Counted from the stretch's first letter, positions 43,203 to 53,700 are shown. The stretch is 64,000 nt of DNA from CAYSFE01 sp964430225 (GCA_964430225.1 CAYSFE010000003.1:17406-81405); one strand, 5' to 3'. Notes: a model not told the origin generated them from the letters alone. Numbers and translations: made by a program.

Positions 43203-43601
43203 CTAAATATACAACTTTCTAAGGTTATTCCAATAGTTATCTATCCACCCTTGTTTAAGATCATCTGCATGTTGTGTAGGTACTTTAGAGTGTGTAAAAA
43301 GTATCTTTGTTTTTCCTTTAGTTCCTTTCTTAAACTTAATAGTTATAACTGACATATATTCTTTATCCCAGTCATCATATTCAAACCTTAAGTTTTGCCT
43401 TATTAATTTTCCATCAATAAGCTCTACATTTTCACCTGTAATATATCCACCCCACATACTTAGTTTATCCCCCACTTTACTCCCCGTCTTAGCCTTATCT
43501 CCTATCATCTTCGAGTGTCCACTTGATGACAGCCAAGTATCATATATCTCTTTAGGAGATGCATTTACTTCTATAGTTTGTTTGAATGTTTTTGTTTTCA
43601 T
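43203..43601 (-). CDS. SRPBCC/AHSA1 family protein
   Basis: The 132-residue protein has the AHSA1-type START-like fold: 'QTIEVNASPKEIYDTWLSS' in outline near the start, 'SMWGGYITGENVEL' in the middle strands and a C-terminal helix 'GWIDNYWNNLRKL'. These proteins form a hydrophobic ligand pocket; some activate Hsp90, others are of unknown role. It is a lone gene between the operator region and the second toxin-antitoxin pair. Confidence 0.88.
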   Translation of the reverse strand: MKTKTFKQTIEVNASPKEIYDTWLSSSGHSKMIGDKAKTGSKVGDKLSMWGGYITGENVELIDGKLIRQNLRFEYDDWDKEYMSVITIKFKKGTKGKTKILFTHSKVPTQHADDLKQGWIDNYWNNLRKLYI

Positions 43602-43651
43602 ACGTTTACTGTACTGGAAAAAGGGGTATAAAAAAAGAGTAATACTAACAC

Positions 43652-43680
43652 TTGACCGTGTATTACATTTGGTGTATCAT
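43652..43680 (+). promoter_or_regulatory. Strong promoter of the second toxin-antitoxin pair
   Basis: TTGACC (43652-43657), a 17-bp spacer and TATCAT (43675-43680). A leader of about 20 nt follows with AAGGA (43696-43700) 6 nt before ATG 43707, the clearest Shine-Dalgarno in the window. Confidence 0.75.
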
Positions 43681-43706
43681 TGGTATCATATTAATAAGGA
43701 TTGAAA

Positions 43707-43994
43707 ATGAGTACAAAAACAATGCAAACAAGAAATATTTCTACAAAGATCTTCAACGAGGCTGAGAACAGGGCTATCTCAGACGGTTTATCTTCTGTGC
43801 AAGATGCTGTTAGGATTTTTCTTACAAACTACGCCAATGGTAAAATTCAACTAAATTTAACCTCGGAGATAAGTGAAAAGCAATCTGAAAAGTATTATAA
43901 AGATAGCTTAGAATTACAAAAAATGATTGCTTCTGGAAAGGCAAAGGCTTATACTTCTGCCGAAGATTTAATTAAAGGAACAAAAGATGAGTAA
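43707..43994 (+). CDS. RelB/DinJ-like antitoxin
   Basis: The protein (95 residues from ATG 43707) begins with a ribbon-helix-helix-like segment ('MQTRNISTKIFNEAENRAI' in outline) and has a charged C-terminus. It overlaps the toxin gene by 8 nt. ATG 43707 is preferred over TTG 43701 because of the Shine-Dalgarno spacing. The pair has its own strong promoter, probably autorepressed. Its initiation signal differs from the surrounding genes, which hints at horizontal transfer. Confidence 0.8.
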   Translation: MSTKTMQTRNISTKIFNEAENRAISDGLSSVQDAVRIFLTNYANGKIQLNLTSEISEKQSEKYYKDSLELQKMIASGKAKAYTSAEDLIKGTKDE

Positions 43995-44259
43995 GGTTAT
44001 CTATCGAACCACTCTTTACAACAAACATTATATCCAACGAATTGAGTCCAATCCTGCCATAAATAAAAGATTCATTGAAAGAGTAAATTTATTCTTAAAG
44101 AATCCTAATAATCCAATATTAAGAAATCATGCTTTGAAAGGTAATAAAAAGGGACAAAAATCTTTTTCAATTACAGGAGATCACAGAATTATATATGAAG
44201 AGTTTAAGGACGATTATCTATTTCTAGATATTGGTACACATAGTCAAGTTTATGGATAA
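43987..44259 (+). CDS. YafQ/RelE-family toxin
   Basis: The 90-residue protein carries the toxin pattern: 'FLKNPNNPILRNHALKG', 'GQKSFSITGDHRIIYEE' and a C-terminal 'DIGTHSQVYG' with His near the end, as in YafQ-type ribosome-dependent mRNA interferases. It overlaps its antitoxin by 8 nt. A bidirectional hairpin follows. Confidence 0.85.
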   Translation: MSKVIYRTTLYNKHYIQRIESNPAINKRFIERVNLFLKNPNNPILRNHALKGNKKGQKSFSITGDHRIIYEEFKDDYLFLDIGTHSQVYG

Positions 44260-44262
44260 AAA

Positions 44263-44284
44263 AAGAGGCTATTTCTAGCCTCTT
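44263..44284. terminator. Bidirectional intrinsic terminator
   Basis: AAGAGGCTA-TTTC-TAGCCTCTT is a perfect 9-bp stem with a 4-nt loop. An A-run precedes it on the plus strand (a U-run for the minus strand), so it ends the ribosomal protein operon and also the toxin gene. Confidence 0.85.
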
Positions 44285-44306
44285 AATTAGTCTTATTCTA
44301 TTACTC

Positions 44307-44813
44307 TTACATACTTGTGAATGTTGGAGTAGTTGTGTTAGCTCCCCATGCTAAATGAGCAAATGCTTTGTTAGCCTCTGCCATTCTATGTACATCTTCT
44401 CTCTTCTTCATTGCTCCTCCAGTTCCTTTATATGCCTCTACTAGTTCTTCTGCTAATACTTGTGCAAATTTTGTAGTAGATCTCTTAGCGCGAGCTCCAT
44501 CAACAATCCATCTAATAGCTAGTGATAGTTGTCTTCTTTCATTTACAGGAGTTGGAACTTGATAGTTTGCTCCTCCTACTCTTCTTGCCTTTACTTCTAC
44601 TCTTGGCATAACGTTAGAGATAGCTTTTTCAAATACTACCATTGGTTCAACCTTAAGCATTTCTCCAGCAATTTTAAGAGCATCATATGTTACAGTTTCT
44701 GCAATTGATTTCTTTCCATCATACATAACTTTGTTGATGAACTTTGAAAGCTTTGTAGAACCATATATATGGTCAGCCTTTAATTTACGGATTTTCGCAA
44801 CTTTACCTCTCAT
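44307..44813 (-). CDS. rpsG: 30S ribosomal protein S7
   Basis: S7 (uS7) nucleates the head of the small subunit by binding the 3' domain of 16S rRNA. The 168-residue protein shows 'KFINKVMYDGKKSIAE', 'NVMPRVEVKARRVGGANYQVP' in outline and 'HRMAEANKAFAHLAW'. It is about 12 residues longer than the E. coli protein. It is the last gene of the rpoB-to-rpsG operon, 83 nt after rpsL, and ends at a strong terminator. fusA and tufA, usually next, are absent here. Confidence 0.97.
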   Translation of the reverse strand: MRGKVAKIRKLKADHIYGSTKLSKFINKVMYDGKKSIAETVTYDALKIAGEMLKVEPMVVFEKAISNVMPRVEVKARRVGGANYQVPTPVNERRQLSLAIRWIVDGARAKRSTTKFAQVLAEELVEAYKGTGGAMKKREDVHRMAEANKAFAHLAWGANTTTPTFTSM

Positions 44814-44896
44814 AAAAATATATATTAAAAATTAAAACTTCTCCTAGGATGATTAAACATCTAGGATACTCTTAACCACTCTAAAACATGAGGTGA

Positions 44897-45349
44897 TTAA
44901 GCTTTTTTCTTAGGTCTTTTAGCACCATATGCGGATCTTTGTTGCTTTCTTCCTTCTACTCCTGCAGCATCAAATTTTCCTCTAACTATATGGTATTTAA
45001 CACCAGGAAGATCTTTTACTTTACCACCCTTTACTAATACTACTGAGTGCTCTTGTAAGTTATGTCCTTCTCCTGGGATATATGCTGTAATTTCTTGTCT
45101 GTTTGATAATCTAACTTTAGCTACTTTTCTAAGAGCTGAGTTAGGTTTTTTAGGTGTTCTAGTTGTAACTACAAGACAAACTCCACGTTTAAATGGATTT
45201 GCTCTTTTAGTATATTTAGTCTTTAGAGAGTTATAGTTGAATTGAAGTTGCTTGTATTTAGTGGTTGCACTAAACTCTAGCCCCTTATATTTAGCTGTTC
45301 CTCTTTTAGCTTTTCTTCCTTTTCTTACTAGTTGCGATATTCTTGACAT
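44897..45349 (-). CDS. rpsL: 30S ribosomal protein S12 with an N-terminal insertion
   Basis: S12 (uS12) sits at the decoding centre. The 150-residue protein keeps '[17 protein letters not shown]', '[17 protein letters not shown]' and '[13 protein letters not shown]', including the lysines linked to streptomycin (TPKK and VKDLPG). Between 'ISQLVRKGR' and 'RGVC' there are about 24 more residues than in E. coli (residues about 14-50), rich in Lys and Tyr. It lies 47 nt downstream of an unknown gene. Confidence 0.97.
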   Translation of the reverse strand: MSRISQLVRKGRKAKRGTAKYKGLEFSATTKYKQLQFNYNSLKTKYTKRANPFKRGVCLVVTTRTPKKPNSALRKVAKVRLSNRQEITAYIPGEGHNLQEHSVVLVKGGKVKDLPGVKYHIVRGKFDAAGVEGRKQQRSAYGAKRPKKKA

Positions 45350-45396
45350 ATATATATTTAAAAATGTTTAATTACATAGGTCCCTATTATATCAGA

Positions 45397-46341
45397 CTAT
45401 GTAGGATTTTGACTAGCATTCTGTTGAAGTAGCCAGCTAACCATAAGATCATATGATTCTGTATCAGTTCTATACATATACGCACTTCTTTCATCGCCCA
45501 TAAATAGGATCCTAACTTCATCTTTCTGTCTATCTAAAGCCGCATTCATCAACCCTTTTGCAAAATTCTTTCTATCAAAAGAGAGTTTAGACAAGTCGTA
45601 TTCTGTTACATTAGCTAACAATTCTCTTTCAGAATCAGTGTATCTGGCAGGATTAGTTCTAGCATTAATAAGAACTCTACCGTCTCTTACAGTCTCTAGT
45701 TTATAAACCTTGGCAAATAGTGGGGTCCAATCTTGTACATTTCCCCGGTCTTTCCTAATATAATCTGCTAGCCCTTTTTGGAAATCAGTCTTTGAAACGT
45801 CTTGAGGCAAAATATAATTATTATCACCATTAATATATTCTTCATAAGTCCTAGGATCTATTTCCTTCTTGGCTGGTGCTTGACCAGGGCTCATTTCCGT
45901 CACCAATTGGGATAATTTATTCCATTGCTCAATATTCATTGCCATTCTAACAAATCCAGACTTTATGTCAGTAGGATCCTGCCTCATTTTTGCTGGAAAC
46001 ACTAGAAATACCCTTTCTCCGTTATTACTTAGGCTAAATGTTGAGGCATAATGAAGTGCTTTCCTTACAGTTTCAACTTCGTATTCAATTGCTTTACCTG
46101 TAATTAAGTCAAACGAGATTCTTCCTTGATTATTTCTTCTTGGGGTATCAAGTCCTTCTCTAAGATAATTATCACTAACGCTAGCTTTAGCTTCTTTCAA
46201 GGCAAATAATAACTGTTGAGTACGTTGACCTCCTCCCCTATCTACACTTAATGTACCAGGAGTATTGTAATATTCCACAACTAACTTAGGTAGAGGAGCT
46301 TCGCCATACCTCAAATCTTTTATTAACCCTGATAATGACAT
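45397..46341 (-). CDS. Unknown protein between rpoC and rpsL
   Basis: The 314-residue soluble protein starts 'MSLSGLIKDLRYGEAPLP', 17 nt downstream of rpoC and 47 nt before rpsL, so it is part of the transcription/translation operon. It is mixed alpha/beta with no signal peptide, membrane helix or recognised catalytic motif. Codon use looks like the neighbours, though with no visible conservation I cannot say more. It may be a lineage-specific addition or an RNA polymerase or ribosome accessory factor; the latter is only positional inference. Confidence 0.75.
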   Translation of the reverse strand: MSLSGLIKDLRYGEAPLPKLVVEYYNTPGTLSVDRGGGQRTQQLLFALKEAKASVSDNYLREGLDTPRRNNQGRISFDLITGKAIEYEVETVRKALHYASTFSLSNNGERVFLVFPAKMRQDPTDIKSGFVRMAMNIEQWNKLSQLVTEMSPGQAPAKKEIDPRTYEEYINGDNNYILPQDVSKTDFQKGLADYIRKDRGNVQDWTPLFAKVYKLETVRDGRVLINARTNPARYTDSERELLANVTEYDLSKLSFDRKNFAKGLMNAALDRQKDEVRILFMGDERSAYMYRTDTESYDLMVSWLLQQNASQNPT

Positions 46342-46358
46342 ATAAATTCATTAATACT

Positions 46359-49300
46359 TTATTCCATTTCCACATTCTTAGTTCCTAGTGGTACTGGTCT
46401 ACCTATAATGACATTTTCTTTTAATCCCTTCAAGTCATCCATTTTTCCAATTAATGCTGCTTCTGATAATACTCTAACTTGTTCTTGGAATGATGCTGCT
46501 GATAGGAATGATTGTGTCTTTATAGCTGCTTGAGTTACTCCTAAGAATTCTCTAATGAATTTAGCTGTTCTTAATCCCTTCTCTTTTAGATCATGGTTAG
46601 CTTTTCTGATTATTGAATATGCAATGATATCTCCTGATAGGAAATCTGTATCTCCCTCATCAATAACTCTTACATAATCACTCATCTTTCTAACAACAAT
46701 TTCAACATGCTTATCATCTAGAGCAATACCTTGAATTCCATACACTTCTTGTATGTTATCAATAACATATTGTTGAGATAGTTCAAGAGATCCAAAAAGC
46801 ATAAGCTCTTTAGGGTCAATAGATCCATCAGTAAGTCTTGTTCCTGCTATTACACTTGCTCCGTCTTCTACTTGTAACATCATGTTATTCTCTAATTCAT
46901 GATTTACTTCTAGATGTCTTGTTCCCTTAAAGTCTATTATCTCTCCTGTCTTACTTACTTCTCCATCAATTGGAGCTTTAAGTTCTGACTTATCTGCTTT
47001 AATAACTAGTGTATCTCCTTTCTTTACTTTCTTAGCTCTTGCAAATGTAATCTCATCACCTTTCTTAAGCTCATACTTTCTTTCAATCTTTTCAGTTTCA
47101 GATATTCTTAATGTTCTCTCTCCTGTTTCTTTGTTCTCTACTATCTTTACCTTTCCACTAATCTCAGCAATTAATGCTTTTGATTTAGGTGATCTAGCTT
47201 CGAACAATTCCTCAACACGAGGTAAACCTTGAGTAATATCTGTACCTACTTTAGCTGCTGCGTGCTTAGTGTTTAGAGTAAGCTGAGTTGCAGCTTGTCC
47301 CATAGCTTGTCCAGCTATGATTCCAACTGCTAAACCCTTATCTGCTAACTTTTGAGTAGATAGATTTGATCCATAACACTGTACACAGATTCCATTTACT
47401 GAGTCACATGTTAGAGGTGATCTAACAAAGAGTTTATCAAGTCCCTTTATTGCATCTATTTTCTTTGCAACTAATGCACCTATTAATTCTCCTCTCTTTA
47501 CTAATACTTCTTTTCCATCCTTAATATCTTCATTAGCAATTCTACCTGTGATTCTCTTTTCAAAAGATAATCTTCTGTTTGAGTTTCTGTATAGGTATAT
47601 TCCTCTCTCAGTTCCACAATCATCTCGTCTTGTAATGATATCTTGTGCTACATCACAAAGCTTTCTAGTTAAGTATCCTGATTCTGAAGTCTTAAGTGCA
47701 GTATCAGCTAAACCTTTTCTAGTACCTTTAGATGCTACAAAATATTCAAAAGTATTTAGTCCAAGTTTGTAGTTTGATTTTAGAGGAAGTGCCACAATAT
47801 GTCCTTGTGCATCCATGATCAAACCTCTAATAGCTGCTGATTGTCTTAAAGGATCCTTTGCTGGTAAACCTCCAGATTTATCAAATATGATAATTGGGTT
47901 ATCTGATTTGTATTCCTTAAGGGTTTCTTCCACAACTTTGTTTGTAGTATCTGCCCATATATCTTGAGATAACTTTAACTTCTCATCTTTAGTTATCATA
48001 CCTGACATATAGTTTTCATTAAGCTCATTCTCTTGCTTGTTAGCTACTTCTACTAATCCTTCACGAGCTGGAGAAATCTTGTAGTCATCTATTGAGATAG
48101 ATAGACCTGAGATTGTTAAATATTTAAATCCAAGTTCTTTGAAACTATCTAGAACATTGATTGATTCTTTTGCACCATATTTTGTAAATATGTCTGCAAC
48201 AGTTCCAGATATCTGAGCTGAATCAAATTGTTTGTTAACAAATCCATAGTCCTTTGGTAAGTAACTATTTAATATTACTCTACCTATTGAAGTCTCTATG
48301 AATTTATCCTCTATCATTATCTTTATCTTTGCAGAATGACTTATTAGTCCAAGATCATATTCTCTTTTAGCTTCATCAACTGAACTAAATACTTTAGCTT
48401 CACCATCATCCATCTTAGATAGGTAGTACACTCCAACGATAATGTCTTTAGCGGCATTAACAACAGGAGATGCATCAGCCATAAGTAAAACATTTGAATC
48501 TGGCATCATTCTTTCCTTAGCTTCTTTGATAGCTTCTACAGAAAGTGGTACATGTACTGCCATTTGATCTCCATCGAAGTCAGCATTGAAACCCTTACAT
48601 ACAAGTGGGTTTATTCTAATAGCATTACCAGTTGTTAACACTGGATAGAAAGCTTGAATACCCTGCTTATGTAATGTTGGAGCTCTATTTAGAAGAACTG
48701 GTCTATCTTTAATTACTTCTTCTAAGATATCGTAAACTTCTGGAGATTTCTCTTCAAAGAATACTTTAGCTGCTTTAATATTTGATGCAAATCCTCTGCC
48801 AATAACCTCTTTTATGATAAAAGGTTTGAAGAGTTCAAGTGCAATCACATGAGGAATACCACATTCAAAACTCTTAAGATCAGGACCTGCAACGATAACT
48901 GCTCTACCTGAGTAGTCAACACGTTTACCAAGTAAGTTCTGTCTAAATCTACCTTGCTTACCTCTTAACATATCCGAAAGAGATTTGTATGGTTGATTTC
49001 TTGAGTTTAGAACTGCGTTTCCAAATCTATGACTGTTATCAAGTAGTGCATCTACTGATTCTTGAAGCATTCTTTTCTCATTTCTTAAAATGATTTCAGG
49101 TGCTCCTAGATCAATAAGTTTCTTAAGTCTATTGTTTCTGTTAATAACACGTCTATATAGATCATTTAGATCTGATGTAGCAAATCTACCTCCAGCTAAT
49201 TGAATAATAGGTCTTAGATCAGCAGGTATTACTGGTAAATGTTTCATTATCATCCAGACTGGTTTAATTCCAGCTTTATTCATAGCCTTTAAAAGTCTAT

Positions 49301-50204
49301 GTCTTGCTACTAATTTCTTAGTCTTTATTACAGATCTAGATTTCTCTATTTCCTTTTGTAATTTAACTACTTCTTTATCCAAGTCTACTTTTTCAAGAAG
49401 ACTCATAATAGCTTCTGCACCCATACTTACTTTAAAGAAGTTGAAATCATTTTCAACTAATCTATCATGTTCCTCTTGGGTAACTGTTTCTCCTAAAGTA
49501 ACTCTTTCAATTAGATCTTTAAGAGCTTTATGCTCATCTCTTAATTTCATTTCTTTTTGAGCAAATGATTCTCTAATAGATGCTAGCTTTTTGTTATGAT
49601 CTACTTTTAATTTCTCAATTTGTAATTCTGCTGACTTATCTTTCTTTAGATGTTTCTTTCCTTCTTCCATCTCACCTTTAAACATCTTTTCTTCATTACT
49701 AATCTCTTCCTTTATTTCTTTAGCAATTACTTTTACTGCGTCATCTAATACTTCTCCTACTTTAGATGTAGCCTTAGCTTTAGCATCTTCATCAACATCT
49801 ACTACAAGAAAACTTGCAAAATATATTACTGCTTCAAGCTTCTTATGAGGGATATCAAGTATCATAGAAAGTCTGTTAGGTACTCCAAATGAATACCAGA
49901 TATGAACGATTGGAGAAGATAACTCAATATGTCCCATTCTTTCTCTTCTTACTCTCTTATTGGTTACTTCTACTCCACATCTATCACAAATGATACCCTT
50001 GTATCTTACTTTCTTGTATTTACCACAGAAACATTCATAGTTCTTTGTAGGTCCAAAGATCTTTTCACACATGAGTCCATCCATCTCAGCTCTCATGGTT
50101 CTATAATTAATGGTTTCTGCTTTCTTTACCTCTCCCTTAGACCAAGCTAGTATTTCTTCAGGTGAAGCTAGTGTGATCTTAAGTGCTTTAAAGTCTTTTA
50201 ACAT
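46359..50204 (-). CDS. rpoC: DNA-directed RNA polymerase beta' subunit
   Basis: The 1,281-residue subunit has the N-terminal zinc site 'CFCGKYKKVRYKGIICDRCG', the catalytic 'NADFDGDQMAVHVP' with three Mg-binding Asp (about residue 540), the bridge-helix region and the second zinc site ('CDSVNGICVQC'). A lysine/glutamate-rich coiled insertion lies at about residues 140-270. It is not next to rpoB: a 170-residue unknown gene separates them. No Shine-Dalgarno precedes ATG 50204. Confidence 0.98.
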   Translation of the reverse strand: MLKDFKALKITLASPEEILAWSKGEVKKAETINYRTMRAEMDGLMCEKIFGPTKNYECFCGKYKKVRYKGIICDRCGVEVTNKRVRRERMGHIELSSPIVHIWYSFGVPNRLSMILDIPHKKLEAVIYFASFLVVDVDEDAKAKATSKVGEVLDDAVKVIAKEIKEEISNEEKMFKGEMEEGKKHLKKDKSAELQIEKLKVDHNKKLASIRESFAQKEMKLRDEHKALKDLIERVTLGETVTQEEHDRLVENDFNFFKVSMGAEAIMSLLEKVDLDKEVVKLQKEIEKSRSVIKTKKLVARHRLLKAMNKAGIKPVWMIMKHLPVIPADLRPIIQLAGGRFATSDLNDLYRRVINRNNRLKKLIDLGAPEIILRNEKRMLQESVDALLDNSHRFGNAVLNSRNQPYKSLSDMLRGKQGRFRQNLLGKRVDYSGRAVIVAGPDLKSFECGIPHVIALELFKPFIIKEVIGRGFASNIKAAKVFFEEKSPEVYDILEEVIKDRPVLLNRAPTLHKQGIQAFYPVLTTGNAIRINPLVCKGFNADFDGDQMAVHVPLSVEAIKEAKERMMPDSNVLLMADASPVVNAAKDIIVGVYYLSKMDDGEAKVFSSVDEAKREYDLGLISHSAKIKIMIEDKFIETSIGRVILNSYLPKDYGFVNKQFDSAQISGTVADIFTKYGAKESINVLDSFKELGFKYLTISGLSISIDDYKISPAREGLVEVANKQENELNENYMSGMITKDEKLKLSQDIWADTTNKVVEETLKEYKSDNPIIIFDKSGGLPAKDPLRQSAAIRGLIMDAQGHIVALPLKSNYKLGLNTFEYFVASKGTRKGLADTALKTSESGYLTRKLCDVAQDIITRRDDCGTERGIYLYRNSNRRLSFEKRITGRIANEDIKDGKEVLVKRGELIGALVAKKIDAIKGLDKLFVRSPLTCDSVNGICVQCYGSNLSTQKLADKGLAVGIIAGQAMGQAATQLTLNTKHAAAKVGTDITQGLPRVEELFEARSPKSKALIAEISGKVKIVENKETGERTLRISETEKIERKYELKKGDEITFARAKKVKKGDTLVIKADKSELKAPIDGEVSKTGEIIDFKGTRHLEVNHELENNMMLQVEDGASVIAGTRLTDGSIDPKELMLFGSLELSQQYVIDNIQEVYGIQGIALDDKHVEIVVRKMSDYVRVIDEGDTDFLSGDIIAYSIIRKANHDLKEKGLRTAKFIREFLGVTQAAIKTQSFLSAASFQEQVRVLSEAALIGKMDDLKGLKENVIIGRPVPLGTKNVEME

Positions 50205-50234
50205 ATGTTAGTAATATAATATTAAATAATATAT

Positions 50235-50747
50235 TTAAGATACTTTTAGTAATTTTCTTAATCTATCTTCTCCCATAACTTCTACTCCAACGTATGCCGC
50301 TGCCTTATTAACATCAATTCCTAATCTAGCAATCTCATCTCTCTCATTAATTGTTCCATCAAAATCTACAAGCATAGTTGGTTTATTTCTGAAAAATCCA
50401 GCCCCAAGTTGTACTAATGCAAAACTACTAATCAAGACTTTTCCTAATTCCGTAGGTCTTAATGCAACTAAATGTTCTTGTCTTAATACGACTGGTCTAA
50501 TTAATCCATCTCTATTACTTGCATCCATCAAAATAACTACTTCTTTAACCCCCGACATCAGACTATATTTTATCCATTCTTCCCTACTTCCATATGTTCC
50601 ATTCCATTCCTTCATTGCCCCACTTAATTCTCCAAACACTTTGGGATTCCGGTGTGTTTTACCAAAACCATCAACCATAAATACTTCATAACCTTGCTCC
50701 TCAAACATATTTGGAGCAATCTCGTGAATTGGTCCCCATACTGACAT
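50235..50747 (-). CDS. Unknown protein inserted between rpoB and rpoC
   Basis: The 170-residue protein lies 17 nt after rpoB and 30 nt before rpoC. It starts 'MSVWGPIHEIAPNMFEEQGY' in outline. It contains 'VVILMDASN' in the middle and 'MLVDFDGTINERDE' near residue 125, a DxDGT motif like HAD motif I but placed late in the chain. It is soluble with no signal peptide. No family is recognised. Constant co-expression with polymerase is implied by position. Confidence 0.75.
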   Translation of the reverse strand: MSVWGPIHEIAPNMFEEQGYEVFMVDGFGKTHRNPKVFGELSGAMKEWNGTYGSREEWIKYSLMSGVKEVVILMDASNRDGLIRPVVLRQEHLVALRPTELGKVLISSFALVQLGAGFFRNKPTMLVDFDGTINERDEIARLGIDVNKAAAYVGVEVMGEDRLRKLLKVS

Positions 50748-50764
50748 AGTTTAAGTGTTAATAT

Positions 50765-53700
50765 TTATTTATCTAACTCAATTATAGAATCCTTAACCTC
50801 CATATCTATATTCTTTATTGTCTCTTCATCGCTCACTACTATTTCTTCTTTTTCAAGTATTGGTCCACCTTCTTCTACCTCAGCTTCTAGATCTCTATTT
50901 GTCTCTATAGCTCCTACTGTATCTAGGTTTAATCCTAGTGCTCTAAGCTCTGCTGTTAATACCCTAAATGATTCAGGGATATTTGGTGCTTCTATTGGTG
51001 TACCTTGAATAATAGCCTTGTAAGCTAATGCTCTACCAACTACATCATCAGACTTAATTGTTAACATTTCATGAAGGATATTTGGAACTGCATGTGCTTC
51101 AAGTGCCCATACTTCCATTTCTCCAAATCTTTGTCCTCCAAATTGTGCCTTACCACCAAGAGGTTGTTGAGTAACCATTGTGTAAGGTCCAGTTGATCTT
51201 GCATGAACTTTATCATCAGCTAAGTGGTTTAGTTTCACAATGTATCTAATACCTACTACTGATGGGTTATCAAACTTCTCTCCTGTTCTACCATCATAAA
51301 GTTGAATCTTTTTAGCATTATCATATCCTGTCTTCTTAGCCATATCATATATGATATTTTCATCAATTGGAGCAAATGGTTCTACTGCTACATTAACTCC
51401 AGCTTTTTTAGCTGACATACCTAAGTGAGCTTCTTTAAGCTGTCCTAGGTTCATACGTTTAACAATAGATAGAGGAGAAAGGATAATGTCTACAGGTGTT
51501 CCATCTTCCATGTAAGGCATATCCTCAACTGGAAGTACTTTTGCAATAACTCCCTTATCTCCGTGTCTACCAGTTAATTTATCTCCAATTCCAATCTTAT
51601 GTGTTCTTGCTACAAATACCTTTACTTGTTTTAATACTCCAGGAGATAGTTTGTCTCCCTTTTCTTTATCAAGTATTTGAACGTTAATAACTACACCTTT
51701 ATCTCCATGAGGAAGTCTAAGTGAGTTATCTCTAACATCTTTAGCTGCTTCTCCGAATATTGCTCTTAGAAGTTTCTCTTCAGCAGATAGTTCAGTTTCT
51801 CCCTTAGGAGCAATGATACCTACTAAGATATCTCCTGATTGAGTGGATGCACCAATTCTTACTATTCCAGTCTCATCAAGATTTCTAAGTGCATATTCAC
51901 CAGCTGATGGGATATCTCTAGTAATTTCTTCAGGTCCAAGTTTTGTTTCTCTAATATCTTGAACATATTCTTTAATATGGATTGATGAAAGTACATCATC
52001 TTTGATTAATCTCTCTGATATGATTATTCCATCATCAAAGTTGAATCCTTCCCATGCCATATATGCTGCTACTAAGTTTGTACCTAGTGCTAATTCTCCA
52101 TTTTCCATACATGGTCCATCAACAAGAAGTGTTCCTCTTTTGAATTTATCTCCAGGTTTTACAACTACTTTTTGATTAAAACATGTATTTTGGTTAGTAC
52201 CAAAAAACTTTTGTATTTCATATCCCTTTTCCCAGTTCTTTTTATGTTCACTATCTTTCTCGTACTCTACAACAAGTCTAGATCCATCATAACTAACAAC
52301 TTCTCCATCATTAAGAGCCCAAACTGCTCTTAAAGATGCATGAGCTGCGATCTTTTCATATCCAGTTCCTACAATTGGAGCTTCTGCCTTTATTAAAGGT
52401 ACTGCTTGACGTTGCATGTTTGCTCCCATTAATGTTCTATTACTATCATCATTAGCTCCAAAAGGAATTAATGAGAATCCAAGACCTGCAATTTGAACAG
52501 GGTTAACATCAACATATTGGATTAAGTGAGAATCCATATTTGCATACTCTCCATGAGTTCTTACAAATGCAGTCTTCTCAGTAATATTACCTTCTTCGTC
52601 TATTAATATGTTTGCTTGTCCTATGATGAAAGCCATTTCATCATCAGGTTCCATGTAATCAATTTGCTTAGTTATATATGGTTCTACTTTAAAGCTTTCT
52701 AACTTAGAGCTAAGAATCTTCTTAGCCATTCTTGAATCAATCTTTTCACCTGCTTTTACTCCAAGCTCTTTGTTACTTTCTCCTGCAAATCTTCCTAGTA
52801 TATCTGATTCTTTAGCTTTAGAAGGAACTATATGATTTACAACTTTTCTATATGGAGCTTCTAAGAATCCATAGTCATTAATTCTAGAGTAAAGAGACAT
52901 ATGTGAAACTATACCAATCATAGGTCCTTCAGGAGTTGTTACAGGACAAATTCTAGAGTATTGAGAGAAATGTACATCACGTACTGAGAAAGTAGCACTT
53001 TCTTTTGTAAGACCACCAGGTCCCCCTGCTGTAATCTTTCTTTTACTCTCAATTTCAGATAGTAAGTTTTCTTGATCCATATATCTAGAAACAGCTGATG
53101 ATCCAAAGAATTGAAGCATAGCTGAACTTACTGGTCTTGTATTTACTAATATTGATGGAGTGATTAATTCATCAGCAGAGAATGTACTCATCTTATCTTT
53201 TACGTTCTTCTCCATTCTTAAAATACCTATTCTTAATCTCTCTTGAATAAGTTCTCCAGGTCCTTTTATTCTTCTATTTGCAAGATGATCAATATCATCA
53301 AGTTTTAATACACCGTTATTTAATTTAATAAGTGCTTTAACAATAGCTACTATGTCATCTCTATATAGAACATAGTTTTTCTTTTCTATTGAAGATGTTA
53401 ATCCAAGCTTTTTATTTAGCTTGTATCTACCAGTTCTTCCTAACCAAGTAATTCTAGGATTAAAGAAGATGTTATTTAGCAAGTTTCTTGCACTTTCTAA
53501 AGTAACTGAATCTTCTGGTTTAAGTTTAGTATATATCTCTATTAATGCTTCTTCTTTTGATTTTGTTGGATCTTTCTTAAGTGTAGCTTCAACAAACTTA
53601 TGTTCCATTGTATCTACATCAGAAAACATCTTAAGCATATCCTCATCTGAGTATCCAAATGCTTTTAGAAGAGTTGTGATAAGGATTTTTGGTCTCTTTT

